From: Burkholderiaceae bacterium
Lineage (GTDB): Bacteria > Pseudomonadota > Gammaproteobacteria > Burkholderiales > Burkholderiaceae_C
NCBI GenBank assembly: GCA_014879655.1
Contig: JACSRS010000091.1
Location: forward strand, 1 to 49,122
DNA: 49,122 bases
Reading direction: 5' to 3'
Positions within the stretch are counted from its first letter, which is position 1; each line of letters begins with the position of its first letter. The position numbers and the translations under genes were made by a program. The notes beneath the pieces are model-generated. The model made no database searches. It was not told where the DNA came from and saw only the letters and a program-made list of their open reading frames with translations. Shown here piece by piece: positions 1 to 7,068 of this stretch.

Positions 1-56
1 TCTTCGGCCGGCGCTTCGGGCACCTGGGAGGCCGGCGGGGCCTCGTTGTCGGCCAT
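1..56 (-). CDS. 5' end of an unidentified gene running off the left edge
   Basis: Reading leftward from an ATG at 56-54, the frame stays open to the window edge and encodes MADNEAPPASQVPEAPAE, an acidic Pro/Ala-rich start. A second in-frame ATG lies two codons upstream (62-60), so the start is uncertain, and no clear ribosome binding site is visible. Only about 18 residues are seen, too few to assign a family. The first island-flanking repeat begins just upstream (77), so the gene's leader region is made of repeat DNA. Confidence 0.35.
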   Translation of the reverse strand, partial: MADNEAPPASQVPEAPAE

Positions 57-76
57 TTTCATGCCCAAATCGGGCT

Positions 77-116
77 GTTCCCAGCGTGGAATGGTCACTG
101 CCTGCTATCGAATTCG
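77..116 (+). repeat. Dispersed palindromic repeat, copy 1 (left flank of defence island)
   Basis: This stretch matches 4026-4065 with about six differences over 39 bases and lies in the same orientation, so the two form direct repeats around the Thoeris locus. It shares the TGCTATCGAAT end and the CCAGCGT start with copies elsewhere in the window. The region from 117 to 314 after it holds no gene that I can recognise. Confidence 0.6.
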
Positions 117-314
117 TATCGATTGGTGCGGGTAGGCTGCTGCCGCTGATGCCACTCGGGCATGGTGCTGGGCAGGGTTGAGCGAAGCGACTGCCTGAGG
201 ATCGGATGACGCAGATGCATCGATTGCAGCCTGTCAAACGGAGGTTCCATGGGACCGGACTTGAACACAGTCCCGTCATCGGTAACCGCCACAGGAAACT
301 AGATCTGATGACTG

Positions 315-908
315 CTAGCTGTACTTGCCCCACAGGGGTTGGCCGTGCCCGAACTGTTTGAGCGTGGACCAACGCACGCCGCGCTCTTCTACGAACACAT
401 CAGGCGTGCCATTGCTGTACACGTTCCTTTGGACGATGGGGTACAAGCCAAGGTACTCCTGTCCTATGAATGTGTCCGTTGAATTTTCGAGAACCGGCAT
501 GATGGCTACGCCATCAGGCTTGAAGCCATCGAAGTAACCTAGTTCCCAGGGCATCCACTTCGATGAACTCGAGTTGTCGCTCGACAGGTAGATGAGCGAC
601 TTGGACTGCCTCATCCGTTGCCGTAGGACGGCGGCGGTTTCCTTGCTCACTGCACGACGATCCAAATGCGCGTCTTCGACCCAATCCACGTAGACCTTAA
701 GTCCGCTCTCCTCTAGGAGTTGCTTAATTCCGAGCACGATCTCGGCATCGGCTATCGAATGCGAGAGGAATACGTCGAACGTATCGGTGACTGTAGCGGC
801 GATCACCGACTCCCTCAGAATTCGGCCCGAAGTCATTCCGGCGCTCTTCCGAAGACCACGATTCCTCTCCGCGGCGGCCCGCGCTTCCGACTTCGTAAAG
901 TACGCCAT
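315..908 (-). CDS. thsB: TIR-domain protein of Thoeris locus (third ThsB-type sensor)
   Basis: A 197-aa protein with a basic, helical-looking N-terminus (residues 1-40) followed by a canonical TIR domain. The first strand reads DTFDVFLSHS (about 42-51), then an αA region DAEIVLGIKQLLEESG, and the motif KWMPWELGYFDG carries Glu122, the likely catalytic glutamate of a TIR NAD-processing enzyme. It belongs to the general bacterial TIR group rather than the MTH538-like ThsB group of its two neighbours. I chose the ATG at 908 because AAGGA lies 9 nt upstream; an upstream in-frame extension would overlap thsA. It starts 4 nt after the thsA stop, so its ribosome binding site sits inside thsA and the two are probably co-translated. 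The inferred role is phage sensing and production of a cyclic ADP-ribose-type signal for ThsA; the trigger is unknown. Confidence 0.8.
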   Translation of the reverse strand: MAYFTKSEARAAAERNRGLRKSAGMTSGRILRESVIAATVTDTFDVFLSHSIADAEIVLGIKQLLEESGLKVYVDWVEDAHLDRRAVSKETAAVLRQRMRQSKSLIYLSSDNSSSSKWMPWELGYFDGFKPDGVAIMPVLENSTDTFIGQEYLGLYPIVQRNVYSNGTPDVFVEERGVRWSTLKQFGHGQPLWGKYS

Positions 909-912
909 CGAA

Positions 913-2352
913 CTACATCCTTTCCAATTCTTGAAGGGCACTCAGAGTTGTTTTGAGCTGTTCGGTCAGCGAGCGTGTTGAATCACCAAGCAACTTGAAC
1001 AGAGACTCAAAACTTGGAGTAGATCGTGGGAAGTACCTCGCAAAATCTGTTGCGACCTGGTCGTACAGAGTTCTTGCGGCGTACTCGGTGAAGCCAAGAG
1101 GCAGCACCTTAAGTCCCTTTTCAACTGCGATCCTGAATTCCTCAACTACCCCATCTGAAGTCGCCAATGCCGGAGGTTTTCCAGCCAGTTTGTTGCCAAA
1201 CATGAAGATAGCAATGCCTGCGAAGTTAAGCATGTCATCTCGGTAAGCAGACCAAAGTTGTTTGCCTTCAACCGACTGAGGAAATGGTCGGATGATGAGT
1301 TGATCTCGCAGCGTTCGCCTCTGCACCCGATAGATTTGTTGCAGCGCCCCATCAACGACGGTACTTCCAATACCCACGCCGAGTCCCGTCACCAAGCGGA
1401 AATCTCTCGCGACGAGCTCCCAAGAAAGCTTGTGAACGAAGTCCAACGCATCAGTTGAGGACCAGCGCGACCCGTACTCGTGGGCTGCGCCAGATACGAA
1501 GATGGTTTTGCCTTTGTAGCGAGTCTCTATTCCTCTAAGCACTTCGGTGATCTGGTCATAGGAGTCAACCATGACTGCCCGGATGTTGTAGCGCTCTAGA
1601 TCCTTGATGAAGTAGTCTTGTTTGGCCTGACGGTACGCGAGTTCCTCCGGAGGTTCGCCCGGTGCCAGTGACTCCCGGCGCAAGATGCAAAAGTGCTTGT
1701 TCTGATTGCGTCCGTGGCGAGTGAACATTCGGGCCAGAACATAGTCCATGTTCGGGTCGGAAAAACTGAACCCAATGAACAGGAAGGTCTTGGAAAGGAG
1801 ATCTCCGGCGAGCGCGGTCAGAAAGTCCCCGCGCGTCAGGTGAAAGCGTTCGTAGTCCTCTTTGGCAAGAATCGCTTCGCCGGCGTTCTGGCAGTCGCCG
1901 TGCATCTTGTAGACGATGGCATCGCGGTCATGTAGGCTCTGCACCAACTGATCTTGTCGGTGCTTGACGTCAACCAGCTTGCCACCCTGCTCAAGAGCGA
2001 GCTCAATCGACCGGTCGTAGTTTGTCGTCCAATAAACCGATATCGGCAGTCGGGCGAGGATCCGGTGGTTCTCTGTGACAGTTGCGGTTCGAACCGAGAA
2101 CTGGTTGAGAACCGCCTGAGCTAGGTCGTTGCGGTTGCTGTGATGATTGACGTGGTACTGAGCGACTCGGACTAGGTCATGCTCTCGAGCCATGTCCAGA
2201 TTGAGTTCCTCTGCAAGCGGCTGAAGCAAGCCTTTCCAGTCGACAAAACCTGCAGCAACAGAGAGCCCAGCGCCAGCGAAGATTGCCGCATTTCCTTGCC
2301 GCATGGCATCTGAATAGTCTTGAATAAAGCGTTCGAGCGGTACGGTAGCCAT
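913..2352 (-). CDS. thsA: Thoeris effector ThsA (SIR2-SLOG NADase)
   Basis: A 479-aa protein with the full layout of type I ThsA. The N-terminal SIR2 domain (about 15-275) shows AAIFAGAGLS, YWTTNYDR (Asn111), YKMHGD (His151) and FLFIGFSFSDPN. The C-terminal SLOG/STALD domain (about 282-475) shows TIFVSGAAHEYG, LVTGLGVGIGS, LIIRPFPQ (Arg355) and GVVEEFRIA (Glu404/405). In the Bacillus cereus protein the equivalent Asn112 and His152 drive NAD cleavage, and Arg/Glu residues of SLOG bind the cyclic ADP-ribose isomer. All are kept here, so the enzyme looks functional. Activation is expected to deplete NAD+ and abort infection. An AGGA-type site precedes the ATG at 2352. It sits 53 nt after the small ThsB gene and 4 nt before the third TIR gene. 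Confidence 0.95.
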   Translation of the reverse strand: MATVPLERFIQDYSDAMRQGNAAIFAGAGLSVAAGFVDWKGLLQPLAEELNLDMAREHDLVRVAQYHVNHHSNRNDLAQAVLNQFSVRTATVTENHRILARLPISVYWTTNYDRSIELALEQGGKLVDVKHRQDQLVQSLHDRDAIVYKMHGDCQNAGEAILAKEDYERFHLTRGDFLTALAGDLLSKTFLFIGFSFSDPNMDYVLARMFTRHGRNQNKHFCILRRESLAPGEPPEELAYRQAKQDYFIKDLERYNIRAVMVDSYDQITEVLRGIETRYKGKTIFVSGAAHEYGSRWSSTDALDFVHKLSWELVARDFRLVTGLGVGIGSTVVDGALQQIYRVQRRTLRDQLIIRPFPQSVEGKQLWSAYRDDMLNFAGIAIFMFGNKLAGKPPALATSDGVVEEFRIAVEKGLKVLPLGFTEYAARTLYDQVATDFARYFPRSTPSFESLFKLLGDSTRSLTEQLKTTLSALQELERM

Positions 2353-2405
2353 CTGTTGTGCTTCCTACGGGTTTGATGGGGCAATAGCGATTGGGTACTC
2401 TTTGA

Positions 2406-2780
2406 TCAGGACAAGAGACGCTTCAGGTTGGCCCAATTCCACAAATACAGGCGCCCGGCGTTTGGGAGGGCTGTGTAGTTCCCATCCTTGTAACCAATGA
2501 CTTGAACAATGGGAACACCTTCCTCACGGGCCATCGCCACCTCCTTCAGGACACCGTGGGCTCGGTGGGTGTGTGGGCCGACCATCACCAAGACAAGTTC
2601 CGATCGCTTAATCGCAGCGCGGGCCTTATTCGGCCAATGGCGTTCGGGTGCAGCTTCCTTCAAAGAATGGTCGATTACTTCAAATGGCGAGTCGGCCCGC
2701 AGTGCCTGCCCAATGACAAAATCTTTAAGCACGCGATCGTTATCAAAATCAAAGCTTACGAACACCTTCTTCTTGCTCAT
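2406..2780 (-). CDS. thsB: Short TIR-like ThsB-family protein (MTH538/DUF1863 type)
   Basis: A 124-aa single-domain protein. The first strand is KKVFVSFDFDNDR (about 4-16), followed by a region with SELVLVMVGPHTHRAHGVLKE in which Glu80 aligns with the catalytic glutamate position of ThsB. It ends with a short aromatic tail (LYLWNWANLKRLL). It is clearly smaller than the usual ThsB of about 190 aa. The ATG at 2780 is preceded by a strong AGGAGG five nt upstream; the reading frame continues 5' but without a better start. It lies between the full-length ThsB and thsA, on the same strand, with a 53-nt gap before thsA. It is probably a second sensor or signal-making TIR protein. Whether a TIR-like domain this small is an active enzyme cannot be told from sequence. 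Confidence 0.82.
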   Translation of the reverse strand: MSKKKVFVSFDFDNDRVLKDFVIGQALRADSPFEVIDHSLKEAAPERHWPNKARAAIKRSELVLVMVGPHTHRAHGVLKEVAMAREEGVPIVQVIGYKDGNYTALPNAGRLYLWNWANLKRLLS

Positions 2781-3212
2781 TTGCCTCCTCTTGTAAAGCT
2801 GCCTCGCAATAGACGCTGTAGCACTACCGAACAACGCGCCGCCAAGGCCGGGAAGTAGCGGTGATCTACCAGTACAAATAATCCAATCGCAGCGGTGGCG
2901 ACACTTCTATCCGAAACTATGCCATCGTGAGTTAGGCATTAATCCCACACCGAAAGTTCAGTGTTGACTGGGCGCCTGCCGCATTTGGTTTTTATCTCAC
3001 ATCTCCTAAGATTTTTCATTTTTTTGAGACTGGTGTCTCGAAGGTGCAATTCGATCTGTGCATCGATCAATCACTCAGCTTGTTATTCTGTTGATAACTT
3101 CAGTTTCAATTTCAGACTTCGGAGTTCTCAAAGCGAGTATCTAGCCAATTTACTTCGTCCTGCGCCGGCGAATCCTCTTACTGTCGGACCGAATGGGAGG
3201 TGGACATTGTTA
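2781..3212. other. 432-nt gene-free spacer inside the Thoeris locus
   Basis: This interval is conspicuously AT-rich between about 2980 and 3130 and holds no convincing gene. It contains a small perfect hairpin (GAGAC at 3026-3030, GTCTC at 3035-3039) beside a run of seven T, which has the wrong polarity for a terminator on either strand. A separate promoter for the downstream small thsB-thsA-TIR genes is likely here because the spacer is so long, but I could not find a firm -35/-10 pair. It may equally be the scar of a lost gene. Confidence 0.5.
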
Positions 3213-3794
3213 TTACTTTAGCCACCCGGCGAAGTTGTCGTAACCATCATCGGCAACCCAGTCGTAGATCGGGTAGAAGTGGGATAGGTTGTATCCCTTG
3301 CCCTGATGTTCTGGGCTTACCTTCACTGAAAAGGTGGCGGTTCCGTCAATCCGCTCGTACTTTGTCCATTTCTCGCCGCTTCGCTCCCACAGAGTGCCTG
3401 TCTTGCCGTCGTCGGAATATGTGACGCCGACGTAACTGAACGGATTGGGACCTAGTGGCTTGGTGCGTGTGTCCTTGCCCTTCACTGAGTTCACATGAAT
3501 TGCAAGAAGATTATTCCCGCGCCTGAAGCTCTTCATGATTTCATAGCGCACCCATGGGCGCGCATATGTTTCTGAGCCAACAATAATGCAACTATTTGAT
3601 GTGTTCTCAAGGGCACCATTGATCAGCCGCTTTAGGGCTGTTTCACCTTGCTTCTTTGCCGTCTCCCAAACGGATGCGTCGAAGTATCCAGCTTCTTCTC
3701 GATCCGGCTTGGTCATCCAGTGATTACGGACGACGTTTGCTCGGAAGTCGATGACGTCTTGATAATGAAAGCTAAAGAAAACTCGTTTTGCCAT
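3213..3794 (-). CDS. thsB: Thoeris sensor ThsB (full-length TIR-like protein)
   Basis: A 193-aa protein that closely follows Bacillus cereus ThsB along its whole length. It opens MAKRVFFSFHYQDVIDFR, continues with VVRNHW, FDASVWE and ALKRLINGALENTS, and ends YDWVADDGYDNFAGWLK. The catalytic glutamate of the TIR NADase is kept as Glu85 in WVRYEIMKS. The ATG at 3794 is preceded by a run of seven G that could serve as ribosome binding site; an in-frame TTG lies four codons earlier. Stop TAA is followed at once by a second TAA. A good promoter lies 39 nt upstream. ThsB proteins convert NAD into a cyclic ADP-ribose isomer on infection, which activates ThsA. Such high similarity to a Firmicutes protein, and the lower G+C than the flanks, point to horizontal transfer. 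Confidence 0.95.
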   Translation of the reverse strand: MAKRVFFSFHYQDVIDFRANVVRNHWMTKPDREEAGYFDASVWETAKKQGETALKRLINGALENTSNSCIIVGSETYARPWVRYEIMKSFRRGNNLLAIHVNSVKGKDTRTKPLGPNPFSYVGVTYSDDGKTGTLWERSGEKWTKYERIDGTATFSVKVSPEHQGKGYNLSHFYPIYDWVADDGYDNFAGWLK

Positions 3795-3832
3795 GAGCCC
3801 CCCCAAAGAGAATTTTTATTGCGTGACAAAGC

Positions 3833-3861
3833 ATAATGTAATCGAAAATTGGCGTCGTCAA
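3833..3861 (-). promoter_or_regulatory. Sigma70-type promoter for the Thoeris locus
   Basis: On the minus strand a -35 box TTGACG (3861-3856) and a -10 box CATTAT (3838-3833) are separated by exactly 17 nt. The predicted start of transcription falls at about 3826, leaving a leader of roughly 30 nt before the ThsB ATG. It is the best promoter match I found in the island. Confidence 0.6.
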
Positions 3862-4132
3862 TGTAAATGTCTAGTGGTTGTGTATTGCCCGGCAGATGAC
3901 ATTGGCGAGATGAGACTAGGTGACTGCAGTCAGCCTTTAGCCAGCATTTGCTATTCACGGTCAGTGATGGCTTCCGCAAAAGTCGCAACGGGCGTGTGAG
4001 TGCCATTTACGAACAAAGACATCCTGTTCCCAGCATGGAACGGTCACTGTTCGCTATCAAATTTGGGTTGGTTGATGTGCGGCGAACACGGCTCGAAAAC
4101 GCCTTAGCCAACGTCATGAGCCCTCAAACCGT
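3862..4132. other. Gene-free right arm of the defence island
   Basis: With 3795-3861 this makes a 338-nt stretch without a recognisable gene. It contains the Thoeris promoter at its left and the right-hand flanking repeat (4026-4065). No integrase, transposase or tRNA-derived attachment core is visible. Confidence 0.5.
4026..4065 (+). repeat. Dispersed palindromic repeat, copy 2 (right flank of defence island)
   Basis: It matches copy 1 (77-116) in the same orientation with about six mismatches over 39 bases, sharing TGTTCCCAGC, GGTCACTG and GCTATC blocks. These two copies resemble each other more than they resemble the other copies in the window, which fits a common origin at the ends of the island. 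Confidence 0.6.
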
Positions 4133-4878
4133 TCACCGATACCACCGATCCAGGCTGTAGGCCGTCAGCCCCGGGTGTGCTGGCCTTGCCTCGGCACCTG
4201 ATTCGTCAGGCGGAGCCCGTTCGCACGGGTCCCGCGCCACCACGGTCATCCGCCCAGCCCGCCGCTCCCCCGCCTCATCCAAGTCGGCAGGCAGACCGGC
4301 ATAAGCCTCCCCATCCGGCCGCCATTCGTGCAGCGTGATGTCGACCTTTACGTCGTGGTCAGCATGGCCCAGGGTAAGCGGCAGCGGGGCCTGGCTGCCC
4401 AGCACGGGATGCAGGCTGGAGCGGGGGGGGGGGCAAAGCTGGCATAACGCACGCCGAAGACCTTGAGATCGCCCCGGCTGACGCGCTCCGCGCGCAGCGG
4501 CAGGGTGACGCCGTCCACGGTGATAGCCCAGTCCTGCCAGTGGCCGGTATCCAGCGTGCCCACCGCGCCGGCTGACTGCGGGCGCCAGCGGATTTCGATG
4601 CGCGTCGTGCTGGCGTCGACGAAGCGGGAGCTTCCGCTTTGCTCGGGGCTGGCGGCGTCGCCCACCAGCGGCCAGAACTTCAGGCCGCGCCACAGCTCCA
4701 GCGTGCCAAAGGGCAAGTCCACCTGGCCCAGAAAGCGGAACGCGTCGTGGCGCAGCACGGCCTGGATGGGCGCTTCCAGGCCAAGCCCGGCTGCGTCCAG
4801 CTCGGCCAGCACGGTGTCCAGATCGGCCTGCAGGTCGAGCGGCAGGGCAAAGCGGTCGTGCAGCGTCAACGAGGTCAT
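4133..4878 (-). pseudogene. C-terminal remnant of a DUF2126 (transglutaminase/amidoligase-type) gene, frameshifted
   Basis: The minus strand encodes a protein starting near MTSLTLHDRFALPLDL that matches the C-terminal part of very long DUF2126 proteins (about 1100 aa): LHDRF, then TLELWRGLKFWPLVGD, SRFVDASTTRIEIRW and VFGVRYASFAPP. At a run of eleven G (4423-4433) the frame is lost. The family-like sequence resumes in another frame with LHPVLGSQAPLPLTLG and ends at a TGA at 4133. Roughly the first 850 residues are missing: DNA beyond about 4880 is the leader of the neighbouring sugar kinase. The open frame thus represents about 250 residues of a decayed gene. The family match is from memory of its conserved C-terminus and is inference. 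A sequencing error in the G run could explain the frameshift but not the missing N-terminus. Confidence 0.65.
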
Positions 4879-5036
4879 CGCCCGGCAGATCGGGCGTCCG
4901 GTTGTTCGGCTTTCACAAGGTCGCATTGGGCATGGCCGGCCCTGTCGCGCATGTGTTCGAGGAACCGCGTCAGGCCTGTGTTTCAACCCAACTGGCAGAA
5001 TCCCCCTCGCAGGACGATCCTGCAGGAGCACATCGG

Positions 5037-5981
5037 ATGAAACACACGCTGGACGTGGTCACCTTCGGCGAAGCCATGATGCTGCTCGTCGCTGACACGC
5101 CGGGGCCGCTGGAGTGGGTCGAAGGTTTCCACAAGCGCACCGCCGGGGCCGAGACCAATGTGGCCATCGGGCTGTCGCGCCTGGGCCTGAAGGTGGGCTG
5201 GGCCAGCCGCCTGGGTACCGATTCCATGGGGCGCTACCTGCTGGCTGCGATGCAGGGCGAGGGCATCGACTGCTCGCACGTGGTTTGCGACGCCGGGCAG
5301 AAAACCGGTTTTCAGTTCAAGGGCCGCGTCACCGACGGCAGCGACCCGCCGGTGGAGTACCACCGCAAGGGTTCTGCCGCCAGCCAGATGGATATGGCCG
5401 ACATCGACGTGGCCTGGCTGCAGGGCGCGCGGCATCTGCACGCCACCGGGGTGTTTCCTGCGCTGTCGCCCGGCACGCTGGCAGCGGCGGCCCGGTCGAT
5501 GGAATTGATGCACGAGGCCGGGCGCAGCGTGAGTTTTGACCCCAACCTGCGCCCATCGCTGTGGGCCTCGACCGACGCGATGCGCGCGGCGCTGAACGAT
5601 CTGGCCAGCCGCGCCGACTGGGTGCTGCCGGGGTTGGAAGAAGGGCGCTTGCTGACCGGCGAGACCACGCCGGAGGGCATTGCGCGCTTCTACCGCGAGC
5701 GCGGCGCCAGCCTGGTGGTGGTCAAGCTCGGTGCCGAGGGCGCGTATTTCGACGGCGTGGCCGGCCCGGGGCGGATCGACGGTTTCCCGGTGGAAAAGGT
5801 CGTCGATACGGTGGGCGCGGGCGACGGCTTTGCGGTGGGCGTCATCAGTGCCTTGCTGGAAGGCCGCAGCGTGCCCGACGCCGTGCGGCGCGGCGCGTGG
5901 ATTGGCGCGCGCGCCGTGCAGGTGGTGGGCGACAGCGAAGGCCTGCCGACCCGGGCCGAGCTCGATGCCGCCGGACTTTGA
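5037..5981 (+). CDS. kdgK: PfkB-family sugar kinase, probably 2-dehydro-3-deoxygluconokinase
   Basis: A 314-aa ribokinase-fold enzyme. The N-terminus reads LDVVTFGEAMMLL, the substrate region AGAETNVAIGLSRLG, and the C-terminal PfkB signature DTVGAGDGFAVG holds the catalytic aspartate and the anion hole. The motif VSFDPNLRPSLW is typical of KDG kinases, which phosphorylate 2-keto-3-deoxygluconate to KDPG for the Entner-Doudoroff pathway. The ATG at 5037 was chosen because AGGAG lies 8 nt upstream; the open frame extends further 5' into non-homologous sequence. The next gene, a 2-hydroxyacid dehydrogenase, starts 25 nt after its stop, so both probably serve sugar-acid catabolism. A related sugar specificity (for example fructose or 2-ketogluconate) cannot be excluded. 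Confidence 0.8.
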   Translation: MKHTLDVVTFGEAMMLLVADTPGPLEWVEGFHKRTAGAETNVAIGLSRLGLKVGWASRLGTDSMGRYLLAAMQGEGIDCSHVVCDAGQKTGFQFKGRVTDGSDPPVEYHRKGSAASQMDMADIDVAWLQGARHLHATGVFPALSPGTLAAAARSMELMHEAGRSVSFDPNLRPSLWASTDAMRAALNDLASRADWVLPGLEEGRLLTGETTPEGIARFYRERGASLVVVKLGAEGAYFDGVAGPGRIDGFPVEKVVDTVGAGDGFAVGVISALLEGRSVPDAVRRGAWIGARAVQVVGDSEGLPTRAELDAAGL

Positions 5982-6006
5982 ACCCTTCCATCAGAACAGA
6001 CCCCAC

Positions 6007-6999
6007 ATGAATCTACCCGGTACAACCCGCTCGAACATCCTGGTTTTCCGGCCCTTGCCGCCGGACCAGCTGGCCCGCCTGCAGGCGGTGCACAGCGTCA
6101 CCGTGGCCGATCCGCGCCGGGCGGGCGAAGTTGAGGCGTTCAATGCCGCGCTGGCCACCGCCGACGGCCTGATCGGCTCCAGCTACCCGGTCAACGCGGC
6201 GCTGCTTGCAAGAGCGCCGCAGCTGAAGGTGGTCTCCAGCGTGTCGGTTGGCGTGGACAACTACGACCTGGCGGCGCTGAAGGCGCGCGGCATCACGCTG
6301 TGCCACACGCCCGGCGTGCTGACCGAAACCACTGCCGACACGATTTTTTCGCTGGTGCTTGCCAGCAGCCGGCGGGTGGTGGAACTGGCCAACCACGTGC
6401 GAGAGGGCCGCTGGAGCGCCAACATCGGCGAATCGCTGTTCGGTCGCGACGTGCATGGCAAGACGCTGGGCCTGCTGGGTTTTGGCCGCATCGGGCAGGC
6501 GGTGGCCCGCCGCGCTGCGCTGGGCTTTGGCATGCCGGTGCTGTTTGCCAACCGCAGCGCGGTCGATCTTCAGGCCGCCGCGCCCGACCTGGCGGGCAAG
6601 GCGCGGCAGGTGCCGCAGGATCAATTGCTGGCGCAGGCTGACATCGTCGTCGCCGTGCTGGCGCTCACGCCGCAGACGCGGCACCTGATGAATGCGCAGG
6701 CCTTTGCGCGGATGAAGCCGGGGGCGGTGTTTGTCAATGGTGCGCGCGGCGACATCGTCGACGAGCCGGCGCTGTTGCAGGCGCTGGACAGCGGGCACCT
6801 GTTTGCCGCCGGGCTCGACGTGTTCGCCACCGAGCCGCTGCCGCTGGACTCACCGTTGCGCACGCACCCGAAGGTCACGCCGTTGCCCCACATCGGCTCG
6901 GCCACATTTGAAACCCGCCACGCCATGGCCGAGATGGCGACGACCAATCTGCTGAACGCGCTGGCAGGCGTACCGCCGCTGGCGGTGTTCGAAGGCTGA
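6007..6999 (+). CDS. D-2-hydroxyacid dehydrogenase (glyoxylate/hydroxypyruvate/2-ketoaldonate reductase type)
   Basis: A 330-aa NAD(P)-dependent oxidoreductase. The substrate domain shows SSVSVGVDNYD, and the Rossmann fold motif GLLGFGRIGQAVARR lies at about residue 157. The catalytic triad is visible as Arg in NGARGDIVDE, Glu in VFATEPLPLD and His in LPHIGSAT. The closest group is GhrB/TkrA, which reduces glyoxylate, hydroxypyruvate and 2-keto-gluconate. Its position 25 nt downstream of a KDG-type kinase supports a role in sugar-acid metabolism. The ATG at 6007 has no strong ribosome binding site, so translation may depend on coupling to the kinase gene. Confidence 0.85.
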   Translation: MNLPGTTRSNILVFRPLPPDQLARLQAVHSVTVADPRRAGEVEAFNAALATADGLIGSSYPVNAALLARAPQLKVVSSVSVGVDNYDLAALKARGITLCHTPGVLTETTADTIFSLVLASSRRVVELANHVREGRWSANIGESLFGRDVHGKTLGLLGFGRIGQAVARRAALGFGMPVLFANRSAVDLQAAAPDLAGKARQVPQDQLLAQADIVVAVLALTPQTRHLMNAQAFARMKPGAVFVNGARGDIVDEPALLQALDSGHLFAAGLDVFATEPLPLDSPLRTHPKVTPLPHIGSATFETRHAMAEMATTNLLNALAGVPPLAVFEG

Positions 7000-7068
7000 A
7001 ACAGGGGCCAATGGGCCGAAGCGGTCTTGCAACAATAAATTCGTCGAAAAACACAGAGGAACTGAAGC

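Noticed and set aside
95-292. 65-aa minus-strand frame left of the Thoeris locus
   Set aside because: No ribosome binding site, overlaps the flanking repeat, and the sequence shows no recognisable domain.
2779-2925. A short minus-strand frame (…VATAAIGLFVLVDHRYFPALAA…) that ends with a TGA overlapping the ATG of the small thsB
   Set aside because: No ATG, GTG or TTG start in a sensible place and an in-frame stop just upstream. The hydrophobic look is not enough to call a gene.
2931-2937. GTTAGGC, which fits an integron attC core (GTTRRRY)
   Set aside because: No matching inverse core at the right distance and no integrase or cassette array; chance match of a 7-mer.
3026-3039. GAGAC/GTCTC hairpin beside seven T
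   Set aside because: The T run precedes the hairpin on the plus strand and becomes an A run after it on the minus strand, so it cannot act as a rho-independent terminator.
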